DNA from: Linnemannia schmuckeri | Taxonomy: Eukaryota > Mortierellomycota > Mortierellomycetes > Mortierellales > Mortierellaceae | DNA length: 64,000 nt | Assembly: GCA_029449235.1 (NCBI GenBank) | Contig: JANATG010000009.1 | Span: 682,001 to 746,000, forward strand | Direction: 5' to 3' | Part shown: positions 37,204 to 48,101 of the stretch, piece after piece | Numbering within the stretch: position 1 is the stretch's first letter | How the letters are laid out: every line of letters starts with the position of its first letter | Translations under genes and position numbers: made by a program | The notes under the pieces: generated by a model | The model's input: the letters and a program-made list of their open reading frames with translations, nothing else | The model's database searches: none | Told to the model about the DNA's origin: nothing

Positions 37204-39318
37204 TTATTCAGGACGGTGGGCAAGATACGTCTTAAACTCCTCCTCAATCGCGGGACGCTGCTCGTGAAAGTTGTACTCATCACAGACATCAAACATGATC
37301 TCGTAGGAGCGCTCGTTCTTGCGAACACCTTGCTGAGTCATCTCACGCCAAAGCATAAGAACCTGCGTGCCCTGTCCCGATCCATGAAGGGCTGACATCA
37401 GGTTGTTCATCACAAAGGGTGCTGGTTTGAAACCGCCCTCGAGCATCGTGTAGTACCATTCCATCGCGTATCTCAGGTCTCCGTTCTGAAGGTATCCAGA
37501 GATCAGAATCGAGTAGGTCAGAGCATCGGGGGCAATCTTGGAGCGGCGCATGTCTGCCAGAGTCCGCCTAACTTGATCCATGTCTCCCTCCAGCGCATGC
37601 GACGACATGATAGCGTTGAACGAGCGTCGGTCGGGCTGCACCCCCAGTGCGGCCATGGTTTCCCGGATGACCATCAGTCCGTCGGATCCAATCTCGCCTA
37701 CACTTGCCGACAACAGAGAGTTGAAGGTGTGGCGATTTGGGAGGATCCCGTCGTTGATCATGCTCTTGAGGATCTCGATCGATTCCTGGACGGTGGAGTG
37801 TGATAGTGCGCCAGCAATCATAGCCGAGTAGGCGATCACATCCGGCTGAATGTTGGCCTGCTCCATTGCTTGAAAGATCTCCCTGGCCTCTGGGAACTTA
37901 TTCATCTTGATGTTGGCGTCGATCATGGCTGTGAAGGTGACAACGTCCGGTCGGATCTCGCGTTCCTGCATCTCCTGCATAATGACCGGGATTTTGGCGA
38001 ACTGGTTGCCGCGCAGGGCACGAATGATCAGGGTGTTAAAGTCGCTAATCCTCATCTCGACCTTGTTGGCCTTGCAATCCTTCATGATATCGATCGAGTC
38101 CATCCCCAATGCAGAGAGGATCTTGACGTTGGCCTGGACCCCACCCTCCCTCATGGTCTGGATAAGAGCCACAGGTTCATGTGTTCGTTTAGCACCCTTG
38201 AGAGCCTTGATCATGGCAGCATAGGTATATTGGTCGGCTGGGATCCCGTCCTCTGCCATCATCTCAAAAACCTCCTTGGCGCCATCCAGTTTCTTAGCAT
38301 GAGCATAGGCGTTCATAAGGGCGTTGTAGTGGTTTACGTCGGTGTCGATCCCGAGCAACGGCATCTCGTCAAAGTACTCCCGCGCCAACATTGGATTTTT
38401 GGTCTGACCACAGACCGCCAGCATGATCTGATAGGTTGCACTGGTGATCTCAACTTTGTTATCCCGCATCTCCTTCAACAGCTTCCTTGCTCGGTCAAGA
38501 TTCCGCTCGTGCTTGCAAAGGTCCAGCATGATATGATATGTCGACGTCCCGAACCGGAGCCCCTTCTTCCGTTTCATATCCTCAATCAGATTGGACGCAC
38601 TCCTGAAATCCGAGAGTTTGACAAAGGCCCTGAGCAGAATGTCGTAGATCTCTGGGATCAGTAGTTGTTGCCGGTTGCTCTGTTGCCGTGACTTTTCAAA
38701 GTCGGTGAGGATCTGGCGCATCCGGGGGACGACTCTGTACATGTCTCTACAGCTGTTCATCGCCTGCATGAAATCCTTGGGTTGCAGCTGTGGGAGGAGT
38801 GCTGGGTCATCGGCAATGGATCGGTAGACGGAGATGAGATGTTCATGTTCCTGAAGGGTACTGGAGGTGTTGATGGTGTTGGCCAGGGCTCTGTACTGCT
38901 TGATCTGTTCTGGAGGGATGATTGTCAGATCGAGGAACGGGGATGCCTTTTCTCTTCCTGCTGCTTGTGCCTCTATGTCGGTTGATGTTGATGTTGATGT
39001 TGTTGAGGATGATATCGTCGATGCGGATGTTGGCGCTCTAGTGGTATGTCTATCCTGTGGACGAGGTTTATTAGGTGTATTATGGCTGTTGTTGCTATCG
39101 TCGAGGTCGAGGTCGTCCAGGGTCATGGCCCGGATGACTTGGGAGGTTGCGGAGGTTGAGAAGCGGGAAGACAAGGACGAGTTTTTTAACGAAGAGTGGT
39201 GGTCAAAGAGAGTGTTGTTGGTTCTTTGTCGTTGTCCTTGTCCTTGTGGTATCCTTGCAGCAGTCCGTTCGAGGCAAGCAATACATGGCCGCAAGAGTCT
39301 TTGTGCATTTCTGTGCAT
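37204..39318 (-). CDS. Mitochondrial pentatricopeptide repeat (PPR) protein
   Basis: An intronless frame encodes 704 residues from the ATG at 39318. An earlier ATG-like start would run through an A-run-encoded poly-Phe stretch and was rejected. The N-terminus (MHRNAQRLLRPCIACLERTA) is basic and amphipathic, as in mitochondrial presequences. From ~190 on, consecutive 35-residue PPR units are visible, for example TYHIMLDLCKHERNLDRARK, HYNALMNAYAHAKKLDGAKE, TFTAMIDANIKMNKFPEARE and TYSILISGYLQNGDLRYAME; at least ten can be counted. PPR proteins bind single-stranded RNA in organelles and act in RNA stability, processing or translation. The target is unknown. Upstream on the other strand, 215 bp away, is the TBC retrocopy. 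Confidence 0.88.
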   Translation of the reverse strand: MHRNAQRLLRPCIACLERTAARIPQGQGQRQRTNNTLFDHHSSLKNSSLSSRFSTSATSQVIRAMTLDDLDLDDSNNSHNTPNKPRPQDRHTTRAPTSASTISSSTTSTSTSTDIEAQAAGREKASPFLDLTIIPPEQIKQYRALANTINTSSTLQEHEHLISVYRSIADDPALLPQLQPKDFMQAMNSCRDMYRVVPRMRQILTDFEKSRQQSNRQQLLIPEIYDILLRAFVKLSDFRSASNLIEDMKRKKGLRFGTSTYHIMLDLCKHERNLDRARKLLKEMRDNKVEITSATYQIMLAVCGQTKNPMLAREYFDEMPLLGIDTDVNHYNALMNAYAHAKKLDGAKEVFEMMAEDGIPADQYTYAAMIKALKGAKRTHEPVALIQTMREGGVQANVKILSALGMDSIDIMKDCKANKVEMRISDFNTLIIRALRGNQFAKIPVIMQEMQEREIRPDVVTFTAMIDANIKMNKFPEAREIFQAMEQANIQPDVIAYSAMIAGALSHSTVQESIEILKSMINDGILPNRHTFNSLLSASVGEIGSDGLMVIRETMAALGVQPDRRSFNAIMSSHALEGDMDQVRRTLADMRRSKIAPDALTYSILISGYLQNGDLRYAMEWYYTMLEGGFKPAPFVMNNLMSALHGSGQGTQVLMLWREMTQQGVRKNERSYEIMFDVCDEYNFHEQRPAIEEEFKTYLAHRPE

Positions 39319-39484
39319 GGTCGAGGTGGTGAATGAAGGAGGGTGAGTCCAGCGGAAGAAGGAGGAGGAGAAGCAAGAAGCAGAAAAAGGAAAAAAAAAA
39401 AAAAAAAAAAAAGAAACGGTATGGATGCTTGCTTGCTGGGCAGGTAAACAACCGCCCTTGTTCAAAAAAATTACCAGTCACGGA

Positions 39485-40080
39485 CTTGTTGGCGAGTAGG
39501 AGAAAAGATAAACTTTTACCGTGACCAAGTTAAATGCAGAGTCAGCTCGAGACTCTCTGCAAAATGATTCAAGTTCTTGACCCCAAGCTTTACAAGCACC
39601 TTGAAAAATGTGAGGCCTTGAACTTGTTTTTCTACTTCCGTTGGCTCTTGATTTGGTTTAAGCGAGAGTTTGAGTGGGTGGACATCATGCGCCTCTGGGA
39701 GGCCCTCTTCTCTGACCACCTTTCCACGCAGTTCCAGCTCTTTGTGGCCATGGCTGTTCTCGACAAACATCGCGATGTCATGATTGATCATCTCCAGGGC
39801 TTTGATAAAATTCTCAAGTACGTGAATGACTTGAGCATGGCGACCGATCTTGGGGAGTCCCTTCAAAACGCTGAAATCCTCTATCGTCGCCTTGAGCACG
39901 TAGCAGACAAAATTGAGGCCAAGAGACGAGGACAGTCGGCCAATTCCGACAGTGGAATGGAAGCTAACACAGAGCTCCCACTTACCCTCAGAAAACTGCT
40001 GGAGACTCCCCCAAGCAATCGCACATAAACGAAACAGTCAAATAAAAGACTCTTGCAAAGAAGGAAAAAAAAAAAAAAAA
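39485..40080 (+). pseudogene. 5'-truncated, poly(A)-tailed TBC-domain (Gyp7/TBC1D15-like) retrocopy
   Basis: The open frame 39534..40028 (164 residues) matches only the C-terminal half of a Rab-GAP TBC domain: SQLETLCKMIQVLDPKLYKH, LNLFFYFRWLLIWFKREFEW, then FVAMAVLDKHRDVMIDHL and ILKYVNDLSMATDL. Just before its ATG a TAA in the same phase and a ~1-nt frame change interrupt what reads as NFYRDQ, the family sequence that precedes this point. The catalytic Arg and Gln fingers lie upstream and are missing. There is no intron. An AATAAA (40041-40046) and, 18 nt later, a 16-A tract (40065-40080) follow the stop. This is the form of a reverse-transcribed mRNA inserted with 5' truncation. It may still be expressed but should lack GAP activity. 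Confidence 0.75.
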
Positions 40081-40542
40081 GACGGAGTGCTATTATGGCT
40101 TGTGTAGGTCGGCTATGCTAACGCCTTTTCCGTTGTTTTGACGCGTCTCTTGATTTTTTAGTCTTCGTTAGCCTTATGAATAACAATAAACCAAGTATTT
40201 CTTTCGACAAACCACTCTTACCTTGCAGAGAATGACACCGAGAAAACACAAGGCTATTGGGCTTATAAACCTCTTCCTTGGACTTGATGCTGTCGTAAAA
40301 CACAAAGGTGTTGCAAAGGAGCCCTACACGTACAAGAACTCACTACCTGCCTGTGGTGCCCCCATCTTTCACCCACGAGGCAACTCTTCTCAGCGTCCCA
40401 TAATGAAGAGGCTGAGCCGGCTTTGTGTATAAAACACACTTCATAGTTAATGGTCTTTGGTGTCTAAGTGAAAAAGGGGACAACCCCTTCTTTTTTGAAC
40501 TGCTTTTTCTCCTCGAACACGTTGATCCTGTTGCAGCCACTA
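40081..40542. other. Unassigned DNA in transposable-element island
   Basis: A 69-codon frame (40226-40432, PRKHKAIGLINLFLGLDAVV in it) has no recognised family. No complete gene is seen. It precedes the MITE. Confidence 0.3.
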
Positions 40543-40626
40543 CAGTCAAACCTCCACTATTGAATACGCTTTTGCTGCAGGTATGGTTATGCAATAGGAG
40601 AATATGCAATAGTGGAGGCTTGTCTG
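40543..40626. mobile_element. 84-bp MITE with 26-bp inverted repeats and TA duplication
   Basis: Left end CAGTCAAACCTCCACTATTG and the reverse complement of the right end CAGACAAGCCTCCACTATTG differ at only two of 20 positions, and similarity continues for ~6 bases. TA flanks both ends (40541-40542 and 40627-40628). CAG-starting ends with TA duplication are typical of pogo/Fot1-type elements in the Tc1-mariner superfamily. The ~30 bp between the repeats cannot code for anything, so it is non-autonomous. Confidence 0.8.
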
Positions 40627-41101
40627 TACCACAGGTAAAAGATGCGACAATCCAAGCAAGGCGACTACCCGGCAGCGCAAGAGCAGAGGCGCTTTCAACA
40701 TATCCTCCGTCGTCTTGTTAGAAAGGTGCAGCTTGTATAGCCAAGACTTGCAAAAAGCAGGAAAAATAAATATAAAACGCTCATCCTCATACCTCTCCTC
40801 TGCTCTTTTCCGGCCTTGTTTCTCTTCTCTCTCTCTTTTCTCTCTCCTTATGTTGCGTAGAAAACATGTGGGAGCAGGCTATAACAAGTAAGATAGAAAT
40901 TAAGAACCTTTGGTACCCACACCCCGCCTACTCTTACTACCTTTTCTTCATCAAAACACATTCATTCTTCTTTCTAAAACAGTTATTGAATCCAAAAAAC
41001 TATTTCAACCACCTTTATGTAATAAGCAAAGGAAAATGTGGATATGAGTGGTGAAAATTGAGAAATATTCTACAAATGCCTACATGTGAGTACCAACAGC
41101 C

Positions 41102-41428
41102 TTGTTACTAGCTTTCTTGGTCAATTCTTCTTTAATCTCTTTGAAAATTATACAGTCCCTCCCCAATCGATCCAAATACTGTGGCAGTTGCCGCATGCAT
41201 TTCGATAGGGATGCTGTGGGTGCCGAGAACATTGCACCGATTTGCCAGTCGCAGCTAACGCACCAGTGTCGTCCACACAAGTTTATGCCAAAGCCTCCAC
41301 CTCCCCCTCCTCTCCCTCTGGATGTATCATCGTCTGCCGGTGACAAGGGCAAAACCACCCGACGCAAAGGGTCGCTGAGCGGCGATGCGCTTATTTTACG
41401 GGCTATGAAGCGATCTCGCAGTACTTAG
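41102..41428 (+). pseudogene. TnpB/Fanzor-like C-terminal remnant
   Basis: The frame contains SKYCGSCRMHFDRDAVGAEN followed by IAPICQSQL. It matches the last C-x2-C pair and the RuvC-III block of OrfB/TnpB-type proteins (C-x2-C, F-x-RD-x-x-x-A-x-NI), which in fungi are Fanzor nucleases. The first C-x2-C pair and the RuvC-I/II parts are not found upstream, so only a fragment is left. A basic Pro/Ser-rich tail ends at 41428. The short match could be chance; a full-length relative elsewhere in the genome would settle it. Confidence 0.5.
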
Positions 41429-41838
41429 TAGTCTACAAGGAACCAGCAATCGGGACTGACGCTCCCTCAAAAATCTCGTAAGTCTTGTATGTAGCTTTTT
41501 TTTTGGTGGCTTTCCATGTATGTAACAAAAAAATTATTGTCTAAACTGAGCAATACTTTTGTCATTTTGAATGTGTGTTCGTAAGGACACCCAGCTTGTT
41601 GCCATGCCCCCTTCTTCTCTCTCCTCAACAACAGCCGCTCATCCTCTTTGCAACCAACGCAACCATCCGCTTCTCTCTCTTGTACATACCCGACTAACAT
41701 CTTCCTTTTCTCCTCTTCGAAGCGTTCCCTCAACAGCTACTACTACACAACCACCACCGACAACACCATCCATCACACTACTCATACTCACACTCAATAA
41801 GAACAATCAGGGCGTGAGAGACGAAGGAAGAGCCCAGC
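41429..41838. promoter_or_regulatory. SIN1 promoter and leader
   Basis: AT-rich, then CT/CA-rich from ~41600 to the SIN1 start codon. No gene is seen. Confidence 0.45.
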
Positions 41839-44636
41839 ATGTCCGTCCTGAGCGACCCAGCGTATATTGTCCACAACCTGCGCCTGAGCAATCTAAGACT
41901 CGATGACCGTACCTCGGACAAGGTCATCACCTTCCCGCCCCAGCTCATGTCCAACGAATACATCAAGACTGCCGGCCCCGTCTTCCCTGAGATGCAGTAC
42001 TGCTATTCGCCCAATATCAGTCACGACTATATGATGCTCAGCAACAGCTCTCTTCTGACAGCCACTAACGACTCGAGCCAGACCCTCAACGACAACAGCA
42101 ATACAAACACAACCCAAACCACAAAACCTGCCTATGGCATCCGAGGCAAATACGACCGCAGGAGGATTGTTGCTGCCCAGGCAGCCGCCGCCGCTGCTGC
42201 TGCTGGTCTCGGACGCGGAGGCATTGAAGGTGCCTCGTCGACGGTGTTTCCTATGCAGCCTGCTCCTGCCCCGGCCATGCGGGTCCCTATCCCGATGGCA
42301 ACCGCAAGTATTGACAGTGACGACGACATTGACATGGACGACGAAGAGCCAGTGTAAGGATCTCTTTACTTGACCATTACTCCTTGCTTGAACCTTTCAT
42401 TGCCTTAAAGAACAATTTAACTAATCAATTATTTACGATGGTCTTGTAGGAAATCGCCGCCAAGAATGTTCCCGAAGATGGCAATACCGGCTCATATTGG
42501 AGGCAACTATGCGCCAGGAATTTTCATCACTACCCCTTCCAGACCTGGATCGGCCACCATTCCTGAGGATACCCAAGCCCAGCAGCAAACAACGTCAGCG
42601 AATGCACCCGACCAGGACAAGGATCAACAGCAACAGCAACAGCAATCACTACAGGACGAACCAGAAAAGATGGAGCGCGATATCGATATTGGCGACATTA
42701 CAATCGACTCAATGAACTCACCTATTGACCTTTCTCCGGCTGATTCAACCACAACGGGTCGATTTGACAGAGGCTCCATACCACTCACCCACACACTCAT
42801 GTCGCCAGCACCCATTCGACCCAACACGCCTCCACCCAGTAAAATCAGCATGAGCCTTGTGGATGGCCTCTTATCGGAGCCAATCCCGTTGACACAACCA
42901 TCGCCCGTTTCTCTCCTCACTTCGCTCATCATTCAACAAAAGTCCAAGGAAGACAATCCTTTCGCCGAAGAGTTCCTCCGTATTGCTGGCATGGGCGAGA
43001 CTACTCCAGTAAAACTCAAGATCTATCTCCCCAGCAGCGACAAACCCAAGGACCCAATGCAGGTAGTCGTGAAACGCGAGGCGACAGTCGAAGATGTCAT
43101 TGGATATATTCTTTATCAATATTACAACGAGGGGCGGACACCATTCCTCTCGGATGAGCTTTCGACGGTTGTTCAGTGGAACCTTCGAATTGTTGAGGAC
43201 GATGGTGAAATCGATGATGACCTGCCAGGTAACAAGCTACGCTTCAACATTGTTTGTATAGTTGAATTATCAGCATTCGCATGAGCTTTGAACTGACAAT
43301 GTCTCGATTTGTTGTTTTACAATATTGTTAACTACTGTAGCTGTGGAGAGAACGTTGAAGATTGGACGGTTTTCGATGAACCAACGGTTCGCAATGAACC
43401 AGTTTGCATTGTGTGAGGCAACCCCAGCACAGGTGCAGATCAACGAGAATCTGTATGCAAAGTCGGGTCGTGTTGTTGTTCGGCCAAAGAGACAGCAGGC
43501 AATGTCATCATCCACTGGGCTTGGTCCTCCAGATCCTCCAGGAACAGAGTCGGGAGCCTCAGGCGATGGATCTGCAAGTGCGACTGGCGATGGGGCTTCG
43601 GTGGATGCCGGCGGTACCAATGGTGGAATGAGTGCAATGGGACAGAGCGGACGGCCAAGTATGACTGGAACAATTGGCTCGGCAGGACACGTTGTCCCTC
43701 CACGAGCAGATCCGTTGATTGCCAGCACACAGCACTATGTTCGCGTCCGTCTTCACACGGGTCACGAGGTCAAGCACACGACTACGGTCGAGATTCTTCC
43801 CAAGATGCTCGTGTCGGGAGTCATTGACTATATCTGTCTCAAACGCAAGATGAACCCTGCGGAGTGGTCGCTTGTGGTCGCAGATACGCATCATGTACTA
43901 CCCTTGGATGGTGCAGCAGAGGACATTTCCAATTCAACTGAGCTTGCACTTGTGCCCAAAGCGAGCGGTAAGGGAAAAAGAGATCGTTGCACTATTTTTT
44001 CTCGCACATTTCTATTGTTTTTTTTGTTCCGCTATCACTCGTAACTTGTTTGTCAGCGATATGACTAAACGCTTTATCACATATTTCGCGTCCATCCTTT
44101 ACTCGCTTTTAGAACCGACGATTGCTGCCAAGGCGTCCAAGTTTGGCCGAACAGGTGTGGCAGATATCCCAGGATCAGGAGTATCATATCTGACGTCAAC
44201 AGAGGTGTATCGCGAGTACACGCTGAATCGGAAGCGTCGCGGAGGGTATGTGGGGCATCACGAACAGGTGCTTGCGATTGACGGTGACTATATCCGGATC
44301 ATGCCCACATCGTCGCGGAATCTGCTGTTTGATTCTGGCAAGACAGCGTCTTATCTGAAGGGCACGATTCATGACTGCAAGCAGAGCAAGAAGGCGCTGA
44401 GCCATTTCAAGCTAACTGTCATCCGTGGCGATCGCGAGAAGAAGACGTATGAGTTTGAAGCTAAATCTCCTCAGCAAGCACGTAAGTTTTTTGGGGAGAG
44501 ACTGAGTATATATGTGTGGGAGCTTTTTATCTTTGTTTTTTGTTGGACTGCGCCAGGGGATGATGCGCCATCGGTTATGGAGTATTGGATTATGCCGTTG
44601 TTTAGCATCGGAGAGATTGAGCAAGACGGGAAATAA
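41839..44636 (+). CDS. SIN1: Sin1/Avo1, TORC2 subunit
   Basis: Five exons, 41839..42353, 42450..43228, 43341..43967, 44113..44481, 44557..44636, give 789 residues. The CRIM domain (~335-465) is clear: NPFAEEFLRIAGMGETTPVK, LKIYLPSSDKPKDPMQVVVK, and VQWNLRIVEDDGEIDDDLPA with RFSMNQFALCE-like sequence. A Ras-binding-like domain follows (~575-640, VEILPKMLVSGVIDYICLKR), then a C-terminal SIN1-type PH domain (SYLTSTEVYREYTLNRKRRG, YEFEAKSPQQA). Sin1 recruits AGC kinases (Ypk/Akt family) to TORC2 through CRIM and binds the plasma membrane through PH. The N-terminus is poorly conserved, with poly-Ala, Gln and Asp stretches. All introns are GT-AG. Confidence 0.9.
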
Positions 44637-47600
44637 CACTGCAGGAGAAATACAAGAAAAGAAAAAAACAAGGGACCTATGCTGAGAGTGCTTGAATGAA
44701 TGTATGGTCGGCGGATACTGAGCGTTGACTGACATGTGTTCTCTTTTTTTCCTTTCTTTCGGCTACTAGAGGACATCTGTCAACGGATTATGCAACTCAA
44801 AAATAGTTAGGACACCGTCGTCGCATTGCCTACATTGCTTGCAGCAAGTCGATTTTTTTTCTTTTTTTTTTTGCTTTTTTGACTCCATTTTTTTTTCTTT
44901 TTCGTTGATGCCTGTTCTAAGGATGGTGTGGTTGTGGTTCCCATAGTGGGTAGTAGTGGCTGTTTGTCTGGTATGCCTACATACTGTTGTTTGCTCAGGT
45001 AGCGTTTGACCATCGCTGGAAATAGAACCAATAATACAACGCTGGGATGAGAAAGTTGCTTGTCTCCTTTCCAGTCTAAACACTTCCAAACAAAACAAAC
45101 AAATACAAACAAAATCGATCTTTTGCGCGACGACGAGAGGTTGGGAGGAAAGCGCAAGGAAAGGTGGTCAATGCTCACACACATATACTCCCTATCGTCT
45201 GCCTGTCACTTTGATCCTTCCATTTTTTCCTTTCCCTGTTCATCATCGCCCATAGTCTATTGACATTGTTAGTCAATGGCCTCTATTCATGCGATGCAAT
45301 AACAATGAGGACGAAGAAGGAAATGAAAGCAATTTCGATGTATGCCTTGCGTGCGTTGTTCGCTATTTCATTGTTCGTTGCTCTTTTACTTTGACTGTTA
45401 AAATTCAGGCAAACCGTTGTCTTTTTATTCGTTACTTTTCTGTATCGCCTTTGCATTGAGAACAAAGGGCGAATGTCGATATCAATGCTTCAACCCTTGT
45501 AATCTTCTTTCTAATCCCTATCGCCTTCCCTTGCTTGACTGTATTCCCTTCCTTTTTTTCTTCACTTCTTGCTTGTTTTGTGGCCAGGCTCTCTTATCTT
45601 CATGTGAGAATCTCTGCCTGTGTCCACACCCCCTTGTACAAGCAAAAAGCGCGGACTGTGCCCAATCTTTTTTTTTTTTTCCCTTTTTTTCCTCGGACCA
45701 GACTGGATCCGATTCCTATCCCTTTCGCTCTTGCCATGACCCACTCGCCCTTGTTTTATTTGCTTCTTTTCTATTGTTATTGGTGGTGTTGTTTTTGATC
45801 CCGCCACTTGCTTCCCGCTCCCACAGTCCCCGACAACTTGTCATTTTTCTTTTTTTTATGGACAAAGCTTTTTTGTCACTCTTACCATCTGAGGCGAAGT
45901 TGAAGTAATCAGGCCCCTTCATTTTTTTTTATTCGGCTCGACTTTGGCGCTATCTCTCAGCCTATCTCTATCTCTCCACTCATTTTTTTTTTTGTTCAGT
46001 TGTTACACACTCACGCTTTTTTTGTTTTCCTTCCACGCCCCCAACTTGCATATGTGTGGAGAAGGAAAGAAAAGATGGAGGGGATGCTAGGGGATGTGGA
46101 TGGGGAGGTTGGTGTTGTGGGTTGTGGGTTGCGTGTGTGGGTGAGTTTTCTTTTATTCGATCGGCTGTCTATTTTTGAGCAATATTTGGATCCTCTCATT
46201 CTAATCTAGTCCTTGAACTGCTTGCTTTTTTTTTGGAGCAAAGCGCACACGGACATACTATGAGAAAAAAAAAGGTGGAGTAAAGATCTTATAGAAATTC
46301 GAACCCCCTTGGATGAAAAGGAATCGCAAAAAAAACGAGTTGGTGTTGGTAGATGTTGTGAACAAGGGGGTTGATCAGTTAAGTATGCAACAAAAAGGTG
46401 AAAAGCGAGATGGTAGATGGTGTTGCTCAACTGTGGGTTTGTGTATATACGTCTTGTAAGGCATGGGCATGGGCATGAGCGTGAGTAATGTTGTAGACGG
46501 ATAGATAGCTAATGGTAATGGAGCTCAAAGGTCGTTCAGGTTGCAGTTTTTCTGTCATTTTCTTTTCTTTTCGCGATCGTTGCGAGGAAGTAAACACATC
46601 GAAGAAAGAGAACGAAAAGGACGAATGCTGGATGCTTATGCAATTTGTGAAAAAAGAGACAGGAAGATGAATGATAACGGGCAGACAGCATAGATTGATG
46701 TTTTATTTTTTTTCTATTGCTATTATTTGTTACGGTATGCGTTGGATGATGGCACCATTGCTAAAAGTATTGTTCATGTTTATTGTTCCCGGAAAAAAGA
46801 AAAAGGCAAGCAGACCAGTTCAGCGCTAAGTTTAGTGGGGGTTGAATGCTTCCTTGTTCGTTTTGTTGTTGTTCATGCTTGACGGGACAGCAAAGAGGAG
46901 AGAAGGGGATGAATCTGGTCTCCCTTTCTTGTTCTTCGTTCTTTCTTGTCCTTTCCCCTTCGCGAACAACATAGGGATGATAACCGTTCAGTGTCCGTTC
47001 CCTTTCTCAGAGTCTATTGAATTGGGGTTTTCTGTACGACTGATCGCCCTTTTGTCAGACTTTTTTTCTTTCACTTACCAACTTGCTCACGCACTTGCCT
47101 CCTCTTTTTTGTTCTTTCTCCTTCCCTTCTTCAGTGTTATCTCCTTCAGTGCCCCCCTGCCTGTCACTTCTTTCTCATTGTCCACTCAAACACTAAACAA
47201 ACTATTTCGCATGTTTGACTCCCGCCCTTCTCCCTCTTTTCGCCTTCAACAATACCTCCTCACTTCTTACTTCTTACTCATTCATAAAGAACAACTGGAC
47301 AACTCATAAACACACACACACACACGAGAGTCCATTTGAACCCACAACTTATACCCTGTCTCTCTTATTCCTCCTTGTGTGCATACGATCTAAGAACCGT
47401 TTCTTCTGTCTTCTTAGATGGTCCGGGCCACCGCAATTCATATATAAACCAGCGGTCTCCTTCTTTGCTCGTCTTCCCGCTGTCACTCTTCTCTTCTCTT
47501 CATCTTCACTTCGTCACCCACGCTTCTCTTTACTCTTCACTCTTCACGCCTCTTTCTCCGCTCGCCCTTACTCACATTCATACCCATACTCAACTCTCAC

Positions 47601-48101
47601 TTTTTTTCATAGTGCTTCTCCACTCATACTCCCTCCTATTTATCTTTTCTACCCTCTTCCTTCCTTTTTGTTTTACATTCATATCATTCTAAAACATCAA
47701 CACAAAAAAAAAAAAAAAAAAAAAAAAAAGAATCCTTCAGTTGTATACATCGCCCGCGTTCGCATTCATATAATATATATCGTGCATGCCATTTAAGGCT
47801 ATTTTCTGACCTAACGCGTTCATAAGAAAAACATACAAAACAAAGCCTGTTTATTTTCCGGATACCTTTGCCTTGCTACCTTTTCTACTTTCTTTTTGCT
47901 GTTTCCCAAACAGCCCTTGCACAGTTCTTTTCTATCTCTCCTACTTTGTTTTGCCTTTATTTCCCATATTTTCATAACCTGTTTCTTCTGTTACATCGTC
48001 TCCCCCTTGTGTATCTTTCAATTTAAAGACCAGTTAACCATCCATTTTTCAACCAGAGCCATACATACTCTCTAACACCAACAGCCAGAGACCTTTGAAT
48101 C
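44637..48101. other. Long intergenic region, no supported gene
   Basis: 3.5 kb with T runs, a 26-A run (47704-47729) and several CT-rich stretches, mainly 46900-47700 and 47870-48060, which lead into the CBM48 gene on the same strand. Open frames are Ser/Phe/Leu-rich tract artefacts. No RNA gene was recognised. Confidence 0.5.

Noticed and set aside
39319..39465. N-terminal extension of the PPR protein
   Set aside because: It would include poly-Phe from the 22-A run; the ATG at 39318 gives a normal mitochondrial presequence.
41080..41367. Minus-strand 95-codon frame
   Set aside because: It is antisense to the better-supported TnpB/Fanzor-like frame and shows no motif.
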